From assembly GCA_945859605.1 (NCBI GenBank), contig OX243822.1, positions 23,714,144-23,778,143 of the forward strand: a stretch of 64,000 nucleotides of DNA, in the 5' to 3' direction. Source of the stretch: Lumbricus rubellus. Taxonomy: Eukaryota; Annelida; Clitellata; Crassiclitellata; Lumbricidae. The notes below the pieces were generated by a model. It worked only from the letters and a program-made list of their open reading frames with translations, was not told where the DNA came from and ran no database searches. Shown in pieces: positions 32,569-42,900 of this stretch (the first letter of the stretch is position 1; every line of letters begins with the position of its first letter). The translations under genes and the position numbers were made by a program.

Positions 32569-32705
32569 TTGATGTTTCCATTTTCTTCTTTCTTCCATCT
32601 CATGCAGTCAGTTGTTGTGAGGAGCCCTCCCGTCTGGAATCCTGTCACAGGAAGATGGTGTGATCTTTTGCGGCAAGCTGCATTGTAGTCTTACGTTTCT
32701 ATGCA

Positions 32706-32922
32706 CACTTGTTACATTGCCCCTTCAAGCTTTCTCTACTCAGAGGCGCTCCCGACTATAGCATGGACACTGCATCAGAGTTTCACACCGAAGTGCTGAG
32801 CAATTGTGAGTGAAGGACTTGCCCAAGGTCCCTACGCAGCGACTTGAGGTGGATTAGAACCTGCAACCTTTCAGCTGCGAGGTGACGAACACACCCACTA
32901 CTGTACTACACCACCGCGCCCC
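32706..32922 (-). mobile_element. tRNA-derived SINE
   Basis: Minus-strand copy of the 48369 family: GGGGCGCGGTGGTGTAGTAC head, body CTTGGGCAAGTCCTTCACTC, tail GGGAGCGCCTCTGAGTAGAG and CTTGAAGGGGCAATGTAACA. It directly precedes an RT fragment in the same orientation. Confidence 0.88.
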
Positions 32923-33034
32923 ATAAAATGTTTGTTCCAAAATGCATCTTCAGTCTTAGTTCATGAAGAAGGAAGTCGAAGACGACACAGGAAACAGTGT
33001 GTATGGAAGAGGATGATCTTCTTCTTCTTTCTGT

Positions 33035-33575
33035 TCTCTGCCCTTAGGCAGGTTCGAATGTTTGACGTCTCCAATCTTCCCTGTTCTGTGCATTCTTTTT
33101 CAGCTTCTGATAACCGTCTTTCATCATCCAGTCCAACAGTCTTTGTTTTGGTCTTCCTCTCGTTCTTTTCCCCTCCAATTTCCCCTCTATGATTGTTCTT
33201 AGCATCGAGTCTCCTCTGAGTGTGTGCCCTATCCATCTTCTTTGTCTTTCTCTAATTGTGTGCATCATCGATCTCTTTTCTCCAACTCTTCTCAATACCT
33301 CCTCATTCTTTACATGATCCCTCCAGCTGATTCTTTCTATCCGTCTCCATAACCACATTTCAAATGCTTCTATTCTCTTGATGTCTTTCATCCTCATAGT
33401 CCATGTCTCCGTTCCATATAGCATCACACTCCACACTAAGGTTTTTACCATTCTCTTTTTCAGTTCTTTACTGATTCCACCTCTCAGTAGCTCTTGTCTC
33501 TTTTCAAATGCATCTTTTCCTAGTACAATCCTCCGTTGTATTTCTCTGTGACATCTCGCATCCTCCGTAATAGTA
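33035..33575 (-). mobile_element. LINE RT C-terminal fragment
   Basis: The minus strand reads [20 protein letters not shown] and KELKKRMVK, then [52 protein letters not shown] and [16 protein letters not shown]. The YGxETW...FEMW...GH.LR...RGRP series is the region after the RT palm in RTE-type and related LINEs. It is clearly diverged from 44720-46477, so it is a second lineage. A 135-codon stretch is still open. Confidence 0.85.
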
Positions 33576-33884
33576 ATAGGAAGAGGATGATCATCAGTTT
33601 AATACACGTGCTGTCTACCTTATCACCATCTTTCATTAAACACCTTGAATTGAACATGCTCAGTGATTTATTCACTTTGGTTTATGATCTCTATAAATAT
33701 TCATAGGACTATAAACATATGTAAATTTCTAATCCAAAGGAAATGACAATTTCTTGCCCAAGACTTAATGTACACAACAATGACGGGTATGGAGCAAGGT
33801 TCTTCCAACACACAGGTTGGCCCGCTGGCTTAGGCAGCGGGCTCATTAACTCGGAGTGGGGTGTTTCTGACGTCGCATGCCTAG

Positions 33885-34491
33885 CAGGGACGTAACTAGG
33901 ATTTTTCGTTTGGGGGGGCTTAAGCCTTAATTGGTCGTGAGTGGCGGCGCCGAAGGCGCGAAGTTGCGAGTGCCGAAGGCACGAAGCCCGCCCCGACTAG
34001 GGGGTCTGAGGGAGCGCCGTAAGCTCCCCAGCGGGGTCTGGGGCGGAGCCCCAGCGACCAGCGCATTTTTGGCTGTGTCGACCTCAAATGGAGCCATTTT
34101 TAGGCTCTTGTTTGCCAGCTATTTGTGAACGGAAAAGTCGCGAAAACTTTAAGAATAAGTCGTTTTTCAGTGTCGCAAGGCTCAAGCTACCAGGATAACA
34201 ATAAAAATAAAACAATTACTGTAAAAGAGAAAGGTTTTGTGTTTACCGTAAGCTCCACAGCGGGGTCTGGGGCGGAGCCCCAGCGACCGGCGCAATTTTG
34301 GCTGTGTCGACCTCAAATGGAGCCATTTTTAGGCAGTTATGGCCGGTCGTCCGTAACTGCATGTACGACGTCCATGCGGTAGTCTATTTAAATTAGCCGC
34401 AAGCATACAACGGCTTGATTTCATTTGGGGGGCTTCAGCTTCGTTTGGGGGGGCTTAAGCCCCCCCAAGCCCAACGCTAGTTACGTCACTG
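33885..34491. mobile_element. hAT-type MITE sharing its core with 27551-29041
   Basis: The ends CAGGGACGTAACTAGG and CTAGTTACGTCACTG are inverted; ATGCCTAG (33877-33884, 34492-34499) is a perfect 8-bp duplication. The interior (GAAGGCGCGAAGTTGCGAGT, GCACGAAGCCCG, GGGGTCTGGGGCGGAGCCCC) is nearly the same as in the 27551-29041 element although the terminal repeats differ. Confidence 0.92.
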
Positions 34492-34949
34492 ATGCCTAGT
34501 CGATCTGACTCATGTATAACCTGCCTGCAGTTCATTCAGTGTAGCTGCCCAATATTAATCCACACATTCAGTGTAACTGATGTATTTACAACAAATAAGT
34601 AGAGATACCTAGTAACTGTGCAATCGCCAGTTGAAAAAAATACGTAGTGCATAGGAAAGGTTTATCATTTCATCAATAATTTTCTAAAGATGACAGGTTA
34701 TTCTAACTCTGGAAATCAATGTGCTGCCGGAAAGATACATTTAATGCAAAGACAGCGCGTATATGTTCTGAGCATTTCGAAGCTGAACAGTTTCACAGAC
34801 ATTTAAGAAGCAAAAGACGTTGCCAGAAACAATAGACATTTAGCTGGATAGTCGGTCATTTCACTTCCCCGGACATATCACCCCGGACATGTCCCCCCGA
34901 GGAAGAACATTCCCCGTATATAGACAAAATCCATCAAAATATAAATAAA

Positions 34950-35142
34950 TACATGCATGTATGCATGCATGCATGTATGCATACATGCATAGATACATAC
35001 AGACGTGCGTATATGTAGGCTATGTATGTTTGCGTGTATGTATGTATGTATGTATGTATGTATGTATGTATGTATGTATGTATGCATGCATGCATGCATG
35101 CATGTTTGTATGTATGTATGTATGTATGTATGTATGTATGTC
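34950..35142. repeat. (ATGC)n/(ATGT)n repeat inside an inverted-repeat frame
   Basis: ATGC and ATGT tetranucleotide runs. The array is bracketed by GAACATTCCCC (34904-34914) and GGGGGAATGTTC (35144-35155), so it may be the expanded centre of a palindromic element. Confidence 0.85.
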
Positions 35143-35559
35143 CGGGGGAATGTTCGGCTGTCATTCACGTGCACACTTGACTTGTTAGTGCCATTCGATT
35201 AATCATTTCTGATGCTAGGATTTGTTAGTGTCATTTAAGGCTGCTCTTAATGTCGTTCACATCTAAAATTATATTTCCAATAAACGATAGCTGTGGGCAA
35301 CTTCGGACTGCTAAATTAATGTAGGCTAATTAGATATTGGATCCGGAGTTTAATGGCGGCTTAATTATGACAACAAAAGACGTATTTGGCATACGACAGC
35401 AGATTTAAATTCCTATTGATGTTACTAAATGTACGCTATCAAGGTTCTTCGAATACACTTGGTATGCTATAGTTTCAACAGACATGTCAGATGCCAGCCG
35501 CGCTGGTCGACTAGGCATGCGACGTCACGTCGCCCCACTCCGATTCACGCATATTCATA

Positions 35560-38500
35560 ACCCCCTCAGCGACGCGACCTGTGTGTCTATAGATCTTGGG
35601 TATGGAGGGTGGTTGGATATACAGTTGGGTGCATTATAACGAGGAGAGGGGTCTTGCTGTGGAATGCCAAGTAGCAAAAATTCAGTGAGTTAATAGAAGC
35701 CATCCATCAAAGACTGCAATTCATCAAAGGAAGTTGACAACAGCTACACAGAAGAGTTACAGCACAGACTGTCAAAGGAAATGTACATTTATCATCATAC
35801 ATTTTTTATTATCATCTCAAGTTGCCCTCATAAATGCTTGCTGTGCAAAGTTCCGGAGTTGGTCCGTCCTCAGCCCACTCTGATTTACAACCTATCCATA
35901 CAAGTTACATCATTTCCGTTTGATTCCTACTCATTAGTTGGATCTTCCCATCTAAACACGGCCTCCAAAGAATTTGCACACATTATTGGACAAACTGAAG
36001 AAATGGTCACCTTCAAAAATGAAGGGGGTCAAAAAGCAATGCCATATCCCAGACGTCACACAAGAATTATAATGTAAACAAAGGATGACCAAGATGAATG
36101 TCAGGAAACAAGTTTAGTTAGGAAACTGATATTCATTCATTCATTCATTCATTCATTCATTCATGGGTTTAGAGAATTTATATAGCACCAGCCAAAGATA
36201 GCGACTTCAAAGGCGCTACCAGTCCAGTCCAACTGATGGCGCACATTTCTTGCATACAACTGTGGCTTTTTTTATTCTGCAGAAAAGAATAGTTTTCAGA
36301 TCCTTGTGAAAAGTGTTCGCTTACATGCAACTTGTGCTAATCCCTAGTTTTAAAATGGTATATATAATAATTATATATGCATATTATATATACATATATT
36401 ATATATATAGATGCGATTATGCGTGTGTGTGTGTGTGTTGACTGTGTGGTAATGCCAACCATGTAGTCCTCTGTTTCTTGCATTAGCATTCAATCAGGGT
36501 TTTTTAGTCTAAAACCATCGCCGCCACCCTTTATGACCAAGGTGATCACAGCTGCTTGCAGATGCTGCGCTGAGGTAAGGGTCCACCATTGCCTACAAAT
36601 CCAGGTCTTCCGCTGAACACTTCACCACAGTCCTCACCGCCCGTGTTGGCCATAACCTTCAGGGTTCTCCCTGGGCCTGTCCACCTCGCGTAACGCCCTA
36701 GGTGGTACTTCAGCCAAAGCCTTCACCACTGACGGCATAGCCCCAGGGAGCAATCCCCTACTTGTATGTTCACCTCTCCACCGCGGTGAGGTACAGGTCG
36801 GACTTTGTTCATGTAATTCACCACTAAAACTCCCTCGTCAACTCATGACCACCAACCCTCCCACCCCGATCATCATTATTTGTCTTCCAACCAATGTCAG
36901 AGACTGAAATATGTGTTACAATCTCTTCCAAACAAGCAGGCCTGGCTCCATACTGAAAACTTGCGTATCTATCGCTCCACTTCCTTCAGCATAGACTCTG
37001 CTGCATCCAAACATTCGCTACAAATTCTCCTGTTTGAAACGAAACCTCTGTGTGAATCTGACCAGAACCTCAGCTTTTCCGATCACAATACCCATCTTTC
37101 CCGCACACTTGCTTCATGCGCATCCGTGACCATTACAGATCCACCCTATGCTCAACTTCAAAACTGCATCTACATCTATAGTTCACCCCAAATTAGTTCT
37201 TACACTAGATCTTTTGTTGCGATAATGCCATGGTGCTTTCATTTGTGTACAAACTGACCTATTTAGAATGTTTCTTTCCATTTTTTCAGACAATTATTTA
37301 AAAAATTTAATAATAACAATCTGTAATACTGGTAATAACATTCTGGAAGAAATGTAATCAAACTCTTCTATTAGCGAAACAGGCATGTAATTCTAAAACA
37401 AAGCAAAGATGGAAAGTTTCTAAAGAATTTCACAAAAGAATGCAGTCAATGATAATAACAAAATAATCTGGATGAATTATTTAACAAAGATAGTCAAACA
37501 CAACAAAACATTAAAAGGCTAATGCAAATAAAAATCAATAAAATTCTCGAAAGTTCGAATTGTTCTTATTTTTCCAAGTGTAATATTGGTAGTAATCGCT
37601 TCATGGCCGCATGTAACTACATTATTAAATCTAATACCCTTTGTTTGCACGCATCTCCCCATTGGCTGAATGAAGAAGACACAAATCTCCTCAGTCCATT
37701 CCCCTCACCCCGCCCCCTACTCCTTTCTTGCATTGACACAGACAATGACAACAACAGTTTAATGACAACAAAAAGATTCATCACTGCAGGGTATAAAACA
37801 CAGCGCTCATAGTGCGACACTCTTCATCTCTGTCGCACGAGCGTTTCCTTCCAACTCAAATAAACATAATCTCTGGTGTAGACTCTCTTCTTCTTCCAAC
37901 CTTCAGATCTCACCTCCTCCCTCCCATTCCCCATCTCTCGTCTTTTCCTCATTTCTTCCATTTCATGTCTTTTCATGTCTTTTCATGTCTTTTCATGGAT
38001 TCACTTTGCAATGTGACTCTGCTTAGTATAAACGAATGACTCCATTGACTGATCAATGCCTCCTCCTCCTTCAGCATTTCTACATTCGCAATTCTCAGAT
38101 CTTTTGATCTTCAGAATATTCATAGATGAATTATATGCTGCAAATATTCACATACAAAAAAATGATCTGGCATCTGAAGAAAACAGATGATGGTCTGAAT
38201 TGATTGATCTCAAGTTCTGCTTAACCCATAAAAACAAAACACAAAACAATGGCTAGACATAATGTCTAGCATCAACAGTAACTGAAGTGACGACGACCAG
38301 CAACGAGATGGACTCAATGGAGATGGCGCAATATAAATATGTGTTTTATTTTAAGATCTCTAAGTTGCAGAGCTTTCACAAACAATCAGTTCCAATAAAT
38401 CCATGCGGCTCTCTTTGCAGTAATAAAATTTGATTCCATTTAACATTTGATTACAAGAATTGACATAACTAAAAATCTCACATAACTAAAAATCTCACAT

Positions 38501-39128
38501 AAAAGCTATCAGAATGAAAATAAAAATGCAAAGATGGAGCTTGCATAATATTTTTACAAAAAGTAAACACAGGTATAAGATGATAACAGTACTTTGTAAA
38601 TGGCAAAATATGTTGATACAGCAGAGAGGGATGATAACACAGATGAATAATAATAATCAGCATCAACAGAACGTAGAAGAGAGAAAGAGAGAACTGACAT
38701 AATTATATCTCATGTGATGATTCTGAGGAATAGAACTTGAGAAAGAACGACGACTTCTTCTCAATTCATCATAAAAACAAGAACTATGTACGACTACCGG
38801 TACTGATGTCAATTTTCATAACTGTATTCCGTTTAGAAACACTCGTCTATTCACAAATGACAACGAAGACATGCATCAGACCAAAAGACTAAGTGAGCAA
38901 GCAGGTAATGTTTAAATGGGAATCTGGGTATAAAAACTACAAAATGGAAAACTAGAAGGAAAGGGAAAATATAAAAAAACTAAATAACTATAAGGGAGAA
39001 CCTATAAAAATAGAAAAAGGCAAACTGTCCAACTTGAGGCTTCAAGAACAGATTGCATCCCACCTCAAAACTTGGAATCTGAAATGGCTGCAGTACTTTT
39101 ATACGAACCGTCTTAACCTGAACTCACA
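35560..39128. other. Intergenic, no gene supported
   Basis: Contains a LINE-tail relic at 36127-36240 (TTCA repeat, TTTATATAGCACC), short direct repeats (TTTTCATGTC x4 near 37965-38000, CATAACTAAAAATCTCA x2 near 38465-38498) and a C-rich stretch (36540-36890) of unknown origin. Open frames at 35781-36077, 36880-37257 and 37522-37812 have no recognised motif or convincing splice context. Confidence 0.4.
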
Positions 39129-39202
39129 TAACAATAATAATAATGATAATAATAATAATAATAACGATAATAATAATAATAATAATGATAGTAATAATAA
39201 TG
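39129..39202. repeat. (AAT)n microsatellite with GAT interruptions
   Basis: Lies just beyond the stop codon of the RhoGAP gene, in its presumed 3'UTR. Confidence 0.95.
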
Positions 39203-39243
39203 TGGAACAACCATAAATGCATTAAATTTCTTTTCAGAGTCGG

Positions 39244-39942
39244 CTAGCTTTGCATTCGGTTGTCAGCTGCAGAGCCGTAATAGTTCTCAACGACAAAATA
39301 TCGTGTCCGTCCATCTCTCCTCCTCAGTTCTTTATCCTCCTCCTCCTCCTGATGACCAGCAGGTGGCAGCGTATGCAGTGTGGCTGCCTCCCGTTGATCA
39401 TCAGTAGCATGCATTGCAACGACGACGACGACGTCTAATGACGATGGCACCAACGACGGCTCACAGCATCTTCCTGCTTCTTCGTCGTCTTTCAACTCCT
39501 CCTCCTCCTCTGTCGGACGTCGTGGCTTCTGCTGCTGCTGAAGTCGTCGTAAGACAGGATCAGTCGAGCGATGAAACAACGTCATACTCTCGTCGAATGG
39601 ACAATCGACGTCCGACGAAATCTGAATGATTCCATCTGACGCTGGAATACAGTCCGGTGACATGGTGCCATCAGACGTTGTCGTTGCTGCTTCTTCTTCT
39701 GACGGCGACGCTGGGTCGATGGATGAAATGCCAGCAGCAGACGCTTCAGCGCTGGAGAGGATGGCACTGCTGCGAGAGTCGTCACTGATGTTTGGAGGAC
39801 TGAGGAACCAGTTGGATCGCTTCCTCAGCCGCATCAGCTGACGACGACGAACGCTGTCGAATCGACTGAGGCTTGTCGAAAGAAGAAGACCTCGACTTGG
39901 AGATGACGAAGGTGACATTGCACTGGATGGACTTAAACACAC
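39244..39942 (-). CDS. RhoGAP gene exon 7: C-terminal tail
   Basis: The acceptor TGCATGTAG precedes GTG-TGT, so the exon starts with Val, not Met. Its 232 codons include SLSRFDSVRRRQLMRLRKRS (basic), NWFLSPPNISDDS, a run of Ser/Ala, LQQQQKPRRP and two acidic tracts, ending ENYYGSAADNRMQS. Low-complexity tails like this are usually disordered regulatory regions. Stop at 39246-39244. Confidence 0.85.
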   Translation of the reverse strand: MCLSPSSAMSPSSSPSRGLLLSTSLSRFDSVRRRQLMRLRKRSNWFLSPPNISDDSRSSAILSSAEASAAGISSIDPASPSEEEAATTTSDGTMSPDCIPASDGIIQISSDVDCPFDESMTLFHRSTDPVLRRLQQQQKPRRPTEEEEELKDDEEAGRCCEPSLVPSSLDVVVVVAMHATDDQREAATLHTLPPAGHQEEEEDKELRRRDGRTRYFVVENYYGSAADNRMQS

Positions 39943-42900
39943 CTACATGCACACAAAACACACACACACATTAACTCATATTATATACTCAGCTGTAAAT
40001 AGCATCTATAAATGAATCAACTTTAGAGACACTCACGGACTGCTATCCACCAAATGCCATTCATTCTCGGTCGCTGGTCCTACAACCTGGAATGGCCTTC
40101 CTGATCTTACACTGCGCTTAATGCAAAGGGGACGACTCCACTCTGTTCACGAAGAATCTCAGAACTGTCCTATTAGCCGTGGCTTGTTCGGAAGCGCTTC
40201 TACCTTGAAGAGGCGCTATATAAAACTTCCTAAACAATAATAATATTGAACTTGACAATTCCATTTCAGAGGGGATAACTTTATCGGGAGTCCTGGTAGT
40301 CCCTCATAGTATGAGATGTTTTTATGGATGAGTTGGCTTCAACTATTTCAAGAAAACAAACCCGTGGGCTGCAACAATGCCTTCAAGGTTATCAGGTTGT
40401 TGAGGATTTTCTCATTTTAACAAAAGAATTGTTCAAACAATGATAAATTGAACCTATTTAGACAGTGTCGTGTTTTGAGGTTTATCACACAGAAAAACAT
40501 TACACAGGATTTGTTTTCAGGTAAATTCTTTAAATTATGGTCAGATACAAGTGCCATATACAAATAATAACAAACATTTGAGTATTTTAATTTTTCAGTT
40601 AAACCAGTCAGATATGTTCAACCCTGACACAGCATGTTATGTAAAAATAACTGAACGAGGCAAGGCACGGCAGGCAGGCCTTGACATTTTTAATGAACAG
40701 GTTAAAGGTGATCAGTTTATGCATATGAGAAAAAGCAAATAAAACAGCACACCATCAGTCATACACTGATGAGTGTGTGTTGCTTTATTCAACTGTTGCT
40801 GACCTGATTAACCTCTGGAGCTGAGAGAGACGAGACATGAGTAAGTTTTTTGTGTGGGTTGTAGTTGGGATCTGTCTCCGCAGCATAAGTGACGTTTGGT
40901 TGCAGTGACCGTGGAGACGGAGGTGATGAAGCAGAAGGTCGAAGGAGGTCAGCGTCCGCAGTACTGCTGTCTGGTGACGATGGCTTTGAGCCGGTGACAG
41001 GATGTGACAACGAGTAGAACTCATCCTCTGTTAGAGCTACAAAACAAATTAATTGTCTGACGATAAGCTAAAGACAATCAAGCAAAGAAATTCAGTCTTC
41101 CAGAAGTAAACAGAATCCATCTGATGAAAGAAAGTTATCATATCTGTTTGACAGTGTGTCATTTATTTCATTTTAATCAGCAGACCTCTCTCTGGTGACC
41201 TCTCTCTGGTGACCTATCTCTGGTGACCTATCTCTGGTGACCTATCTCTGGTGACCTATCTCTGGTGACCTATCTCTGGTGACCTATCTCTGGTGACCTC
41301 TCTCTGGTGACCTCTCTCTGGTGACCTATCTCTGGTGACCTATCTCTGGTGACCTATCTCTGGTGACCTCTCTCTGGTGACCTCTCTCTGGTGACCTATC
41401 TCTGGTGACCTATCTCTGGTGACCTATCTCTGGTGACCTCTCTCTGGTGACCTCTCTCTGGTGACCTATCTTGACCTATCTCTTTGGTGATCTATCTTTG
41501 GTGACCTATCTCTACTGACCTATCTCTGCTGACCTATCTTTGGTGATCTATCTCTGCTGACCTATCTCTGCTGACCAATCTCTGATATATCTTCAAATTG
41601 ATAAACATTAGTCAATCAAAGGAAACCAGGACCATAAAATGACCCTCCAGGAAATCTGGATGGCTGGTCTACAGCTCAGCTGGAATTCACAACCTAGTGT
41701 CCTGTCAGTAACTGAATTATTTCTGAAGGACAAAAACTCAAGACCCATCTGTCATGCACTTTACCTGATTTCCTTGACCTACTGAATCTCATTTATCTAT
41801 CTAAGGAATTTATATAGCCTCCTTCAAGAAGGCTACTCATAGGCGCTCCCAGCCCAGCCACAGCGATGCAAACAAATCTTACAGAGCCTGTAGAACGCAG
41901 ACGAATTATTCATAGGCAACAGGCGTATCTCCAACGAACGACCATTCCAGACAAAGAACCTAAAACTGAAAAAGCCTGATGCTGGCAAGTTGAGGCGCCA
42001 GTACAAGAACCAAGAGCTCCCCACTAGAGGCAGAGCGAATAGAATTACGAGCAAGCACAGCAGATACAAACATCTATGAATGCATAATGGACAATCTGCG
42101 ATTTGCTGATGATGCAGGAGCTTACGAACCGTGTAGACAACAGCAGCAGAAGAATGGGGCTAAGAATAAACATCGAAAAAACAAAGACCATGACAATCGG
42201 AAAGCAACAGGAAGACCTAAAAAATAAAGATAGGAGATGAAACATTAGAACAGGTTACAAAATTCGCAAACTTAGGCGGCGTGATAATGGAAGATGGCAG
42301 TTGTAGAGAAGACATCAAAAGGAGGTGTGGACTAGCATGCACAGCATTCGGAGGATTAAACAAAATGTGGAAGGCAAAAAATATTGCCATCACAACTAAA
42401 ATAAAGATTTACCATACCTTGGTAGAAAAATAAATAAAATTAATAACAGACAGTTAATAAACAAATAAAGTTACATAAAAAATTGGGGAAAATGGAATAA
42501 AACGACACGAAAAATAAAAAACGAAAAACCGTTTTAAACAACTAAACAAGTTTTAAACAACTTGAGAGATAAGCATACATATAGGAACTACCACTTAATA
42601 CCAAGGAACAAAAATCGTGTTACATTTAAGTAAAAATTATCTGAGACAAAAATCGCTAACATAACACCAAACGAAAGCATCCAACATACCGTGAATAGCC
42701 GGATCCAAACCATGGAAGATGATATCATCATCCACAATACGAACAAACAAAGGAATATAATCAGCCACTAAACGAAAAAAATGCAAATGCACAATCAAAA
42801 CAAGAAACCTTAAATTATATGAACTAAAAGAAATAACAAAATGAAGAAAAACTCTCTAAGAAGCCAAAAGAAAAGAGGAGAATAAGAAAAGAGAAGAACA

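Larger units (their letters stand above)
33852..35545. repeat. Inverted repeat pair, ~45-bp arms
   Basis: CGGAGTGGGG, GACGTCGCATGCCTAG and TCGA (33852-33884 plus 34500-34503) are mirrored by TCGACTAGGCATGCGACGTC and CCCCACTCCG (35508-35545). The left arm is interrupted by the hAT element 33885-34491. It could be the ends of a larger unclassified transposon; a GGTTGGCCCGCTGGCTTAGG stretch outside the left arm looks tRNA-like. Confidence 0.65.

Noticed and set aside
35781..36077. 98-codon + strand frame (MYIYHHTFFIIISSCPHKCL)
   Set aside because: Unrecognised, with no splice evidence and no conserved motif; not enough support to list as a gene.
41187..41575. CRISPR-like array
   Set aside because: The repeats are contiguous 14-bp units without spacers, in an intron of an animal gene.
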